From: Bacteroidales bacterium UBA7574
GTDB taxonomy: Bacteria > Bacteroidota > Bacteroidia > Bacteroidales > Paludibacteraceae
Assembly: GCA_002479035.1 (NCBI GenBank)
Contig: DLLA01000187.1
Coordinates: 1-7,330, forward strand
Length of the DNA: 7,330 nucleotides
Direction of reading: 5' to 3'
Shown here in pieces: positions 1 through 7,020 of the stretch. Below the pieces are notes generated by a model. The model saw only the letters and a list, made by a program, of their open reading frames with translations, was not told the origin of the DNA and ran no database searches. Positions within the stretch are counted from its first letter, which is position 1; each line of letters starts with the position of its first letter. Position numbers and translations under genes: made by a program.

Positions 1-1
1 G

Positions 2-79
2 CAGAAACTTCACGACAAGTACGTGAAGCAGATTGACGAACTCTACGCCAAGAAGGAAAAAGACATCATGACCGTATAG
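2..79 (+). CDS. frr: Ribosome recycling factor, C-terminal end (partial)
   Basis: Frame 2 reads 25 codons to a TAG at 77-79; the gene begins outside the window. The residues include HDKYVKQIDELYAKKEKDIM and end in TV. This matches the last helix of ribosome recycling factor, which in this family typically ends K(Y/F)-(I/V)-x-x-I-D-x-L-x-x-x-K-E-K-x-I-M-x-V. The cytoplasmic protein acts with EF-G to split post-termination ribosomes. The ID comes from a short but distinctive tail and is supported by context, since rsgA lies just downstream, an arrangement I recall from Bacteroidetes genomes. The next ORF starts four bases after the stop, so co-transcription is likely. Confidence 0.85.
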   Translation, partial: QKLHDKYVKQIDELYAKKEKDIMTV

Positions 80-83
80 GCTC

Positions 84-1220
84 ATGATGAGGAAACAGAG
101 CGTAGTAAGCAGATTATCAGTGGCATTGCGCAATCGGCGTAGTGCTATTGTAATAGCGTTTGGGATATTGGCGTGTCCGATGTCCCGCGCAGTGTCTTTG
201 GATAGCATTGTCAATCTGCCCGCCATGGGCATACCGGTCATCAACTACACGCCCGAGACCTCGTGGGAGTTCGGGGCGGCGGCACAGGGGTATTTCTGTC
301 TGCCCGGGCAGCAGAAGACCTCTATCGTGCAGTTGGACGGGGCGTACACGCTGAAGCATCAGTGGTATATCAACACGCTCGGCACTGTCTATTTCGGCGG
401 GCGCACACCGTGGCAGTTGCAGTATCGTGCAGGCTACAACCACCGCCCTACTGCGTTCTATGGCATTGGTAATCAAGGAACCACCGGCATCGGTATGCTG
501 CGTAGCGGGCTGCCTTTTGACCTCAAACGCGGATATGTGGACGTGCAGACGCGCATATCGGTAGGCGGCAATTGGTCAGTAGGACCCTTGTTCGACTTTC
601 AGCACCAGCGGACGGGACTGCCCGACTCCCTGACGGCACACCCCATCTCCACGCAATGGGGATTGGGCATAGTGGCGCAGTACGACACCCGCGACCGAGT
701 CTATTACCCCACCCGCGGACTATTCTTCAAAGCCGCCCTCACACACTATGAGAAAGCCCTCGGCAGCAGCGCGCGTATCACAATGCTGCACATCGACTTG
801 CGTCAGTTTGTTCCCCTGCCTTATGACTTCACGTGGGCATGGCAGTTCCGCAGCCAATGTGCCTTGTCGGCAGGCGATACACCGTACCCGATGTTGCCCG
901 GACTGGGCGGACAGGACGGACTGCGCGGTATCAACAAGAGCATGTTCCGCAACGACCTGATGCTTGCACTGCAAACCGAAATGCGTATCCCTATATGGAG
1001 TATCTTCCGCGCCACGGTGTTCGCGGGCATAGGCGATGTGTACGACATTCACGACTGGCAATGGGCTGTGCCGAAAATCAGTTACGGACTCGGACTGCGT
1101 ATGAGTATCAACCGCGCCAAGGTGAACATCCGTTTCGACCTCGCGCGCAGCAACGTGGACCCGCGCTGGGACACGGCAAAGGCGTATAGTTTCTACCTCA
1201 CGGCAACGGAGGCATTCTGA
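84..1220 (+). CDS. POTRA-less Omp85/BamA-type outer-membrane beta-barrel protein
   Basis: This is a 378-residue predicted outer-membrane barrel of the bacterial surface antigen (D15/Omp85) type. Residues 1-36 look like a signal peptide: basic N-terminus, hydrophobic run about 21-30, likely cut near SRA (34-36). A Cys at 31 follows I-L-A, but lipidation of a barrel would be odd. Barrel landmarks are RDRVYYPTRG (203-212), the loop-6-like LGGQDGLRGI (274-283) with the conserved L-R-G, and a C-terminal strand ending in Phe (378), as expected of BAM substrates. The mature part is only about 340 residues, so there is no room for POTRA domains. The family has barrel-only members in Bacteroidetes ('noNterm' type). 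The substrate is unknown, and a role as an insertase or transporter is not shown. It is packed four bases after frr and one base before rsgA. ATG 84 is followed at once by ATG 87, so either could be the start. Confidence 0.8.
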   Translation: MMRKQSVVSRLSVALRNRRSAIVIAFGILACPMSRAVSLDSIVNLPAMGIPVINYTPETSWEFGAAAQGYFCLPGQQKTSIVQLDGAYTLKHQWYINTLGTVYFGGRTPWQLQYRAGYNHRPTAFYGIGNQGTTGIGMLRSGLPFDLKRGYVDVQTRISVGGNWSVGPLFDFQHQRTGLPDSLTAHPISTQWGLGIVAQYDTRDRVYYPTRGLFFKAALTHYEKALGSSARITMLHIDLRQFVPLPYDFTWAWQFRSQCALSAGDTPYPMLPGLGGQDGLRGINKSMFRNDLMLALQTEMRIPIWSIFRATVFAGIGDVYDIHDWQWAVPKISYGLGLRMSINRAKVNIRFDLARSNVDPRWDTAKAYSFYLTATEAF

Positions 1221-1221
1221 T

Positions 1222-2286
1222 ATGAAAGGACTCGTTATAAAATCCACAGGCACCAGTTACGGTGTTTGGTTCTCGGACGGCACCACGTTGGATTGCCGCG
1301 TGAAAGGCAATTTCCGTATCCGTGGTATCCGCTCCACGAACCCCGTAGCCATAGGCGACTATGTGGAGGTGGTGAAAGGGGATACATCGGCACAAGGCGA
1401 CGCAACGCATTGGATTACAGAGGTCTATGACCGTCGGAACTATATCATCCGGCGCAGTACCAACCTCAGTCACGAGTCGCATATCTTGGCAGCGAACATC
1501 GACTTGGCGGCACTGATGGTCACAATCAACCACCCCAAGACCTCCACCACCTTCATCGACCGCTTCTTGGCAACCTGCGAGGCATATCGCGTGCCTGCGT
1601 GCCTTATATTTAATAAGGTGGACCTGCTCACCGACAACGAGCGGCAGCAATTATCCGACCTCCGCACACTTTATGAGAGCATTGGCTATAAGACCTACGC
1701 CATCTCGGCATTGGATACGGATAGTGAAGACTTCCGAGCCTTACTCAATACCTTTACACAGGAGGGCAAACACCCTTCACCCGATATGAATCCCCCCTCT
1801 TTGAGGGGGCTAGGGGGAGTCTTAATGGGGTTAGGGGGAGTCCCCATAGAGATAGGAAGAGTCTCTCTCCTCTCCGGCAACTCCGGCGTAGGCAAATCCA
1901 CCCTTTTGAACGCAATCTTGGGGCGCGAAGTCACCCGCACGGGTACCATCTCCACCGCCCACAACAAAGGTATGCACACCACCACCTTCTCCGAGATGTA
2001 CCCGCTCCCAGCCCCCTCTCTGAGGGGGACGGGGGGAGTCTCATGGCTCATCGACACCCCGGGCATCAAGGGTTTTGGTGTCTTGGATATGCAGCGCGAA
2101 GAGGTAGGGCATTACTTCCGCGAGATATTCCGTGTCGGTCGTGACTGCCGCTATTCGGATTGCGTCCATATCGACGAACCGGGCTGTGCCGTCTGCGAGG
2201 CGGTCAAGAATGGCAATATAGCCTTCTCCCGCTACGAGAGTTACCTCTCTATGTTGGGAGATATAACAGAAAATAAATACAGATAA
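1222..2286 (+). CDS. rsgA: Small ribosomal subunit biogenesis GTPase RsgA with two in-frame repeat insertions
   Basis: RsgA (YjeQ) is a circularly permuted GTPase that acts late in 30S maturation. Residues 1-70 form the OB-fold. The permuted GTPase then runs G4 NKVD (131-134), G5 region SALD (162-165), P-loop GNSGVGKS (219-226), G2 region HTTTF (252-256) and G3 DTPG (278-281). The C-terminal zinc motif is C309, C314, H316, C322. All key residues are present, so it should be active. At 354 residues it is longer than the usual ~300-310. The excess includes two repeat-derived segments: about 191-208 between G5 and the P-loop, and about 264-273 between switch I and G3. Both fall where homologues have short loops and both keep the frame. 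Its ATG lies one base after the barrel gene's stop, and the next gene begins 13 bases after its own stop. Confidence 0.96.
   Translation: MKGLVIKSTGTSYGVWFSDGTTLDCRVKGNFRIRGIRSTNPVAIGDYVEVVKGDTSAQGDATHWITEVYDRRNYIIRRSTNLSHESHILAANIDLAALMVTINHPKTSTTFIDRFLATCEAYRVPACLIFNKVDLLTDNERQQLSDLRTLYESIGYKTYAISALDTDSEDFRALLNTFTQEGKHPSPDMNPPSLRGLGGVLMGLGGVPIEIGRVSLLSGNSGVGKSTLLNAILGREVTRTGTISTAHNKGMHTTTFSEMYPLPAPSLRGTGGVSWLIDTPGIKGFGVLDMQREEVGHYFREIFRVGRDCRYSDCVHIDEPGCAVCEAVKNGNIAFSRYESYLSMLGDITENKYR
1792..1845 (+). repeat. GC-rich palindromic repeat inside rsgA, copy 1 (with a 21-bp tandem duplication)
   Basis: CCCCCTC (1793-1799), loop TTT, GAGGGGG (1803-1809) is a perfect 7-bp inverted repeat. It is followed by two 21-bp tandem units, 1801-1821 and 1822-1842, matching at 18 of 21 positions; both end TAGGGGGAGTC. 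A second short palindrome, GGGG-AGT-CCCC (1835-1845), closes the element. Because 21 is a multiple of 3, the frame is kept. The units encode L-R-G-L-G-G-V and L-M-G-L-G-G-V, just ahead of the P-loop of RsgA. Confidence 0.85.
2011..2040 (+). repeat. GC-rich palindromic repeat inside rsgA, copy 2
   Basis: CCCCCTC (2012-2018), loop TCT, GAGGGGG (2022-2028) repeats the perfect 7-bp stem of copy 1, and the segment ends GGGGGGAGTC. Over about 30 bases it differs from 1792-1821 at only about five positions. It encodes A-P-S-L-R-G-T-G-G-V, in the same reading frame of the element as copy 1, between switch I and the DTPG motif of RsgA. Confidence 0.85.
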
Positions 2287-2299
2287 CAAAATATACATC

Positions 2300-3175
2300 A
2301 TGAAAAAACTTTTATTGGGTACATTGTGTGCACTATTGTTTGGCACTACACACTATATGTATGCCGACACGTGGCGATTGGTAACCGATGCCTCCACGCT
2401 CCAAGCGGGCGACCAACTTGTACTTGCTTGCAGCAGCAAAAGTGCAACCGCTGCCGACATTGCGAGCGGCAAAGACTTTATGAATGTGGCTTCCTCCACA
2501 TTCTCTGGTGACGATATCACTTCTCTTGGCTCTGAAACCGTCATTCTCACGCTGGGCGGCAAAGAAGGCGCATGGACGCTCTCCAACACAACTGGCAAAC
2601 TGCTCGGAGTTAAGACCGTGAAGACAATAGCATGGGGCAGTGGCACCACCACATGGAACATCAGCATATCCCGCGATGGCACTGCCACTATCCAAAGCAC
2701 CACAAGCAGTTGCGGACGCTTCCTCTACAATGTCACCAGCCCGCGTTTCACTACCTATACATCAACTACCAGCACTGTAATGCTCCTCCCGCAACTCTAC
2801 CGCTTGGACAAACCCGCAGGCTATACCTTTATGTATGAGGGCTTTGCGGGCAACACCACCCGTTGCTTGGGCGGCAAAAACTGCCAAGAGGGCGAAGTCA
2901 TCACCTTATCCACCGGCACCCCGACCAAAGAGGGGCATACCTTTGCCGGTTGGCTGTACGACGGCAAAATCTATCAGGCTGGCGACCCGTTCACCATGCC
3001 TGCGGCAGATGTCGCACTCGTCCCGCAGTGGAAAGAGACCCCCACTGAGTCTGGCATAGACACCCCGATTATCCGCACCACCGCCACCAAAGTGCTGCGC
3101 GACGGCTACCTGTATATCATTGTGGACGGCAAAACCTACGACACCATAGGGCGTGAACAATCCAACGAAAACTAA
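2300..3175 (+). CDS. Exported protein with InlB-type module and C-terminal tail
   Basis: The protein has 291 residues. Residues 1-22 form a clear signal peptide (KK, then a hydrophobic run, cut near YA/D). Residues 24-170 form a beta-rich domain with a pattern I recall from many Bacteroidales exported proteins: W-x-L-V-T-D near the start, an L-x-A-G-D step, and R-F-L-Y-N...RF...YT...LYRL at the end. I cannot name this family. Residues 197-244 match a Listeria-Bacteroides (InlB B-type) repeat: EGHTFAGW, then YQAGDPFTMPAADVALVPQW. Residues 263-286 (TKVLRDGYLYIIVDGKTYDT...) form a tail similar to the end of the LRR protein at 5463-6932. The protein is likely exported to the surface, possibly as an adhesin. 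It begins 13 bases after rsgA with no visible promoter between, so it may be the last gene of the frr-rsgA unit. No catalytic motif is seen. Confidence 0.75.
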   Translation: MKKLLLGTLCALLFGTTHYMYADTWRLVTDASTLQAGDQLVLACSSKSATAADIASGKDFMNVASSTFSGDDITSLGSETVILTLGGKEGAWTLSNTTGKLLGVKTVKTIAWGSGTTTWNISISRDGTATIQSTTSSCGRFLYNVTSPRFTTYTSTTSTVMLLPQLYRLDKPAGYTFMYEGFAGNTTRCLGGKNCQEGEVITLSTGTPTKEGHTFAGWLYDGKIYQAGDPFTMPAADVALVPQWKETPTESGIDTPIIRTTATKVLRDGYLYIIVDGKTYDTIGREQSNEN

Positions 3176-3304
3176 CGGACTGTTAGCGTCAGTTTGATAT
3201 ATTGCTATCATAAAATTTATGTCTGATTGGTGATAATACGGCGTAGCCGTCCGTTCAAAAGACACCCTGCTTTCAATATAATCAATGTTTTACATCATAC
3301 AGCA
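3176..3304. other. Intergenic region ahead of the metalloprotease gene
   Basis: These 129 bases are AT-rich and hold no convincing gene. They contain a TTTG (3193-3196) that could be a Bacteroidetes -33 box, but no good TAnnTTTG follows at the usual distance. Two short perfect inverted repeats are visible: CTAAC/GTTAG (3172-3176 and 3182-3186, overlapping the preceding stop codon) and ACGGC-GTA-GCCGT (3238-3250). Neither is followed by a T tract, so I do not call a terminator. A promoter for the protease is likely here but I cannot place it. Confidence 0.4.
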
Positions 3305-5287
3305 ATGAAATCGAATATCATCTTATGGGCACTCCTCCTGTCTGCCACATCCATATTTGCAGTCCCCGCCTACCGCGGCTGGCAAACCAAGACCCAACCC
3401 GACGGCACCACCATCGAGGTGCGTCTCAACGGTGACGAGTTCTACCATTTTTACACCAACCGCGCAGGCGACATCGTCCGCGAGAACACCAATGGCTACT
3501 GGCAAGTGGTCGAAAACCAACCCTCCCCGCAGACCATCGCTGCACGCCGCAAGGCATCGCCCAAACGGCAAAGCCGTCCGAACAAGGTCGGAAGTATCAA
3601 CCTCGCACCCCGCGGACTGTTCATCCTCGTCAATTTCAAGGACTCCAAGTACCAGTCCGCCAACACACAGGCGGAGATGGACAAGATGATGAACGCCGAC
3701 TCCTACACCTACAACGGGGCTTACGGCTCGGCGCGCAAGTACTTCATCGACCAATCCCACGGAGCCTACACACCCACCTTCGACGTGGTCGGCCCCGTAA
3801 CCCTCACCAAGAACTACGCCTACTACGGCAAAAACGATAGCAAAGGCAACGATATGTACCCTGGCGACATGATTATCGAAGCCTGCAAACTCGCTGACAC
3901 GCAGTTCGGTGTGGACTTCACCAAGTACGACAATGACAACGACGGATATGTCGATTTCGTCTATATCATCTATGCCGGCAAGGGCGAAGCCGACGGCGGT
4001 AGCACCAACACCATCTGGCCGCACAACTGGGACATCGAGTCTGCTATCTACTATAAAAACTGCACCTACACCAAGGCGCAATGCAAAGTAGACGGGCTCT
4101 ACATCAACAACTACGCTTGCTCCGGCGAACTCAACGGTTCTACGGGCAAACGCAACGGCATCGGCACGCTCTGCCACGAGTTCAGCCACGTCCTCGGTCT
4201 GCCCGACTACTACGACACCGGCGACGGAACCAACTCCGATGACGGGCGGACCCCAGGCGAATGGGACATTATGGACTACGGTTCTTACAATGGCGACGGC
4301 AACTATCCGCCCAACTACAGCATACACGAGAAGTATTTCTTCGGTTGGCAGACGCCCAAAAACATCGGCAACACACAGGGCTCCCTGACCATTCCAGCTG
4401 CGGGAGCCGACACCCATATCGCCTACCAACTCAACACGGCCAACACCCTCCAATCGGCTACCACCACGGGCGTCAACTACTACATTGAGAACCGTCAGCA
4501 GTCGGGCTGGGACACCCACCTCCCGGGGCACGGACTCCTCGTCTGGTACGTCAACTACAGCCAGACGGTTTGGGACAGCAACGAGCCCAACAACACCGCC
4601 AACAGCCCGCGCTACACCGTCATCTCCGCATCGGGCAGCAAGACCAAAATCGGGCAAGCCCGCGACCCCTTCCCCGGCACAACCCGCAAGACCTCCACGA
4701 CCATCGCGGGCAAGCCCCTCTCCAATATCACCGAGACCGACGGCATCATCTCGCTCACCTACATCAAAGACCCCAATGCCACCACATGGGACTACGAGGT
4801 CGCTTATGAGCACTGCACCGTCTCCTCCGAGAGCGGCACCGTCAAGAAGGGCGAACCCCTCACCTTGACCATCACGCCTGCCAACGGCTATATCATCTCC
4901 ACCGCCGACCACCTTGATGTTACTATGGGCGGCACTACACTCACCATGGGCACCGACTTCACCTACACCGACCATATCCTCACCATTCCCGCTGTCACAG
5001 GCGATGTGGAAATCTTGGTTATCCCTGCCGTAGCACCCGCCAAACCCTACACCGTCCGTTGGATGGCTGATGGCGAACTCCTCGAGGAGCAGGGCTACGA
5101 TGAGGGCGAACTCCTCCGCCTGCCTACTGCCGAGGCAACAGCCTGCGAAGGTATGCAGTTCATCGGCTGGACAACCCACGATGGCTACTACGACCCATTT
5201 GTCCTGCCCGCAGACCTCTTCACCACCACTGGCACACAGACGGTGAATGGCAACCTCACGTTCTACGCCATTTATCAGGCGGAGTAG
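3305..5287 (+). CDS. Secreted M6-family (immune inhibitor A-like) zinc metalloprotease
   Basis: This is a 660-residue protein from the ATG at 3305. An ATG 78 bases upstream (3227) is open in frame but gives a basic leader, whereas 3305 gives a proper signal peptide (residues 1-19, ending SIFA). Residues 20-95 look like a propeptide. The catalytic domain begins near 100. It contains HEFSHVLGLPD (291-301), which is the HExxHxxGxxD zinc signature with H291, H295 and D301 as ligands and E292 as catalytic base; MDYGSYNGDG follows. DNDNDGYVD (209-217) is a likely calcium loop. Residues 496-578 look like a Bacteroidales beta-sandwich repeat, and about 580-660 like an InlB-type module that ends the protein. 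Unlike both flanking exported proteins it has no LRDGxxYI-type tail. Predicted role: extracellular proteolysis of host or dietary protein, or maturation of surface proteins; the substrate is unknown. Confidence 0.9.
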   Translation: MKSNIILWALLLSATSIFAVPAYRGWQTKTQPDGTTIEVRLNGDEFYHFYTNRAGDIVRENTNGYWQVVENQPSPQTIAARRKASPKRQSRPNKVGSINLAPRGLFILVNFKDSKYQSANTQAEMDKMMNADSYTYNGAYGSARKYFIDQSHGAYTPTFDVVGPVTLTKNYAYYGKNDSKGNDMYPGDMIIEACKLADTQFGVDFTKYDNDNDGYVDFVYIIYAGKGEADGGSTNTIWPHNWDIESAIYYKNCTYTKAQCKVDGLYINNYACSGELNGSTGKRNGIGTLCHEFSHVLGLPDYYDTGDGTNSDDGRTPGEWDIMDYGSYNGDGNYPPNYSIHEKYFFGWQTPKNIGNTQGSLTIPAAGADTHIAYQLNTANTLQSATTTGVNYYIENRQQSGWDTHLPGHGLLVWYVNYSQTVWDSNEPNNTANSPRYTVISASGSKTKIGQARDPFPGTTRKTSTTIAGKPLSNITETDGIISLTYIKDPNATTWDYEVAYEHCTVSSESGTVKKGEPLTLTITPANGYIISTADHLDVTMGGTTLTMGTDFTYTDHILTIPAVTGDVEILVIPAVAPAKPYTVRWMADGELLEEQGYDEGELLRLPTAEATACEGMQFIGWTTHDGYYDPFVLPADLFTTTGTQTVNGNLTFYAIYQAE

Positions 5288-5322
5288 CAGGTAAATCGGG
5301 TATAGGTCTGGTTGTCTCACTG

Positions 5323-5364
5323 CGTGTGTATTGCTTTTGCACTGCACACGTGGTTCTTTTTTTT
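5323..5364 (+). terminator. Probable intrinsic terminator after the metalloprotease
   Basis: CGTGTG (5323-5328) pairs perfectly with CACACG (5345-5350). Inside, TGC and GCA can pair around a TTTT loop. Six bases after the stem there is a run of eight T (5357-5364). It begins about 35 bases after the protease stop codon. The six-base gap between stem and T tract is longer than ideal, so confidence is moderate. It separates the GC-rich protease gene from the AT-richer gene that follows. Confidence 0.5.
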
Positions 5365-5373
5365 GGCATACTT

Positions 5374-5402
5374 TTTGCGGTACAACGTTGCACGGATATT
5401 TG
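5374..5402 (+). promoter_or_regulatory. Candidate Bacteroidetes-type promoter for the LRR gene
   Basis: TTTG at 5374-5377 resembles the Bacteroidetes -33 box, and GATATTTG at 5395-5402 matches the -7 consensus TAnnTTTG except at its first base. The 17-base spacing is slightly shorter than the usual 19-21. It lies just after the putative terminator and about 60 bases before the ATG at 5463. The intervening leader is very AT-rich, with no strong Shine-Dalgarno site. This is a weak pattern-match call. Confidence 0.3.
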
Positions 5403-5462
5403 TACCCCTATGTAGAAATGTGTAAATATAAATGTAATAAAATAAACTAATCTTGACCCTTT

Positions 5463-6932
5463 ATGAATAGAAAGTTCCTTTGTGTATTATTTTCATTGTT
5501 TGTGGCACTGAACATATTTGCAGAGACCTTTATTGTAAATGGTCTGAACTATGAAATCATTTCAGAAACAGACAAAACTGTGAAGGTCGTGGCACAGATA
5601 GTGGGAGCAGGGAATTACTCTAATTTAGAGAAGTGTGAAATACCATCTTCTGTCAATCACAATGGAATGCAGTATTCTGTGACGGTTATTGCTTTCAATG
5701 CTTTTAATCAAGCAGAAAATCTTATTTCAGTTACTATTCCTGCAACGATAGTCAGTATGGAGGAGAATTATGGATACTATGGAGAATCTAATGCTTTTCA
5801 TAATACTCCTAAATTAAGGGAGATTATAGTAAATCAGGGTAATCAGCACTATGTTAGTAAAGATGGGGTATTGTTGAATCATGCAGAAACTTTTCTAATA
5901 GCCTATCCTGCATCTAAAAGTGATGTAATATATAGTGTTCCCGAAACAGTTGAGGCACTAGGGACTTATGCTTTTGAAGGTTGCCTATCTCTCCGCGAGA
6001 TATTCCTTCCTAGTGCGTTGAAGGTTATGGGGTATTATGCGTTTTACAATTGTACCGCATTGGAGAAACTAGTGTGTTATGCACAGGTTCCTCCTACTAA
6101 AAAAGTATTGCCATGGCAAATAGGTGATGAGCATCATAATGCCACTAAAGTAACGTTGTATACTCCTTTTGAGACGATGGGCGAGTATCAAAACGCAGAA
6201 CTTTGGAATGGTAATGTTTTTCCATTCAAGAGTAGATGTAGTTTGGCTGTTTTGGAGGAAACTAACGCTCAGATAAAGGATAAGTTAGAGAGTTTGGACC
6301 AACAAACTATTGACATGGTTGAATTGAGACGTTCTTTTGCTGCCGACGGTGCTTGGTACACCCTTTGTCTGCCCTTTGATTTATCGGAAAAGCAAATTGC
6401 CGAGTCTTTGGGGGATTGTGCTTTGATGCAGTTGGAGTATGCAGACAAATGTTCCGAGCAGTTATTGTATATCCATTTTGCATCTGCTTCCACAATCACA
6501 GCAAATACTCCTTATCTGTTTAAGCCTGCGAATAGCCTTACCCCCCCCATTTTTAGGGGTGTAGCAATTAAATATCAATCAGATACAAAACCAACGATTA
6601 CCACGCCCGACAAACTTGTCTCCATGACGGGCATCTATGCGCCTGCTCAAGTGCCGGGTGATAGTTGGTATCTCGGACCTGACAACACGCTCTATCAGCC
6701 GCAAGGAAATGTCATTTCCAATGGTTTCCGTGCATACTTCACATTACCCTCCTCATTGAATAATACGCAAGGGCTCCGTGCACGTGTGGTAATGGATGGT
6801 GAAACGCCTACGGATATCAATGATATTCAAATAATTACCGCAGAAAACCCGCAAAAAGTCTTTGAAAACGGACGAATCTTTATTCTCCGTGGCGGGCACA
6901 AATACAACCTGCAGGGGCAGGTGGTAGAGTAG
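5463..6932 (+). CDS. BspA-like leucine-rich-repeat exported protein
   Basis: The protein has 489 residues with a signal peptide at 1-20 (MNRK, hydrophobic run, cut at IFA/E). Residues about 50-210 hold BspA-type (LRR_5) repeats: I-x-x-x-A-F-x-x-x-x-x-L-x-x-(V/I)-x-(I/L)-P, as in AFNAF...NLISVTIPAT (78-95), AFHNTPKLREI (111-121), YAFEGCLSLREIFLP (169-183) and YAFYNCTALEKLV (192-204). Residues 291-447 are a domain with WYTLCLPFDL (298-307), NTPYLFKP (348-355), SWYLG and GFRAYF, which I recall as common at the C-terminal side of Bacteroidales LRR surface proteins. The tail ENPQKVFENGRIFILRGGHKYN (about 461-482) resembles the end of the 2300-3175 product. Likely a surface adhesin or ligand-binding protein. 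The first two thirds are visibly more AT-rich than the genes before it; the last third returns toward the local composition. It has its own putative promoter. Confidence 0.85.
   Translation: MNRKFLCVLFSLFVALNIFAETFIVNGLNYEIISETDKTVKVVAQIVGAGNYSNLEKCEIPSSVNHNGMQYSVTVIAFNAFNQAENLISVTIPATIVSMEENYGYYGESNAFHNTPKLREIIVNQGNQHYVSKDGVLLNHAETFLIAYPASKSDVIYSVPETVEALGTYAFEGCLSLREIFLPSALKVMGYYAFYNCTALEKLVCYAQVPPTKKVLPWQIGDEHHNATKVTLYTPFETMGEYQNAELWNGNVFPFKSRCSLAVLEETNAQIKDKLESLDQQTIDMVELRRSFAADGAWYTLCLPFDLSEKQIAESLGDCALMQLEYADKCSEQLLYIHFASASTITANTPYLFKPANSLTPPIFRGVAIKYQSDTKPTITTPDKLVSMTGIYAPAQVPGDSWYLGPDNTLYQPQGNVISNGFRAYFTLPSSLNNTQGLRARVVMDGETPTDINDIQIITAENPQKVFENGRIFILRGGHKYNLQGQVVE
6541..6548 (+). repeat. 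C8 homopolymer tract inside the LRR gene
   Basis: Eight consecutive C bases lie in an otherwise AT-rich part of the gene, at codons 360-362 (T-P-P). A change of one or two bases would put the last 128 residues, including the C-terminal tail, out of frame. Tracts of this kind can vary by slipped-strand mispairing, but one sequence cannot show whether this one does. Confidence 0.6.
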
Positions 6933-7020
6933 TATTCCTACCCCGAACCGCATGGAGTACTCATCAGATAGAGAACAACTTGCCAGATAGCGGATGTATA
7001 ACCATTTTATCAAGAGTAGT

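Noticed and set aside
3172..3186. Possible terminator hairpin at the end of the 291-residue gene
   Set aside because: The stem is only 5 bp, overlaps the stop codon and is not followed by a T tract.
3227..3304. N-terminal extension of the metalloprotease from ATG 3227
   Set aside because: The extra 26 residues are basic and unlike a signal peptide, while the ATG at 3305 begins a standard signal peptide. The stretch is more likely leader or promoter sequence.
3323..5347. A 674-codon open frame on the - strand covering the whole metalloprotease gene
   Set aside because: It is antisense to a gene with clear catalytic motifs, its translation is Val/Gly/Asp-rich without recognisable domains, and it is explained by the GC-rich codon usage of the + strand gene leaving few stops in one antisense frame.
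6535..6570. A third copy of the rsgA palindromic repeat in the LRR gene (C8, ATTTTT, AGGGG; encodes P-P-I-F-R-G-V)
   Set aside because: It resembles the element in having C and G runs and P-P-x-x-R-G-V, but it lacks the TC/GA part of the stem and the GGGGGAGTC part. The residues also fit the surrounding domain (YLFKPA...PxFxGV), so a chance likeness is more probable than a degraded copy.
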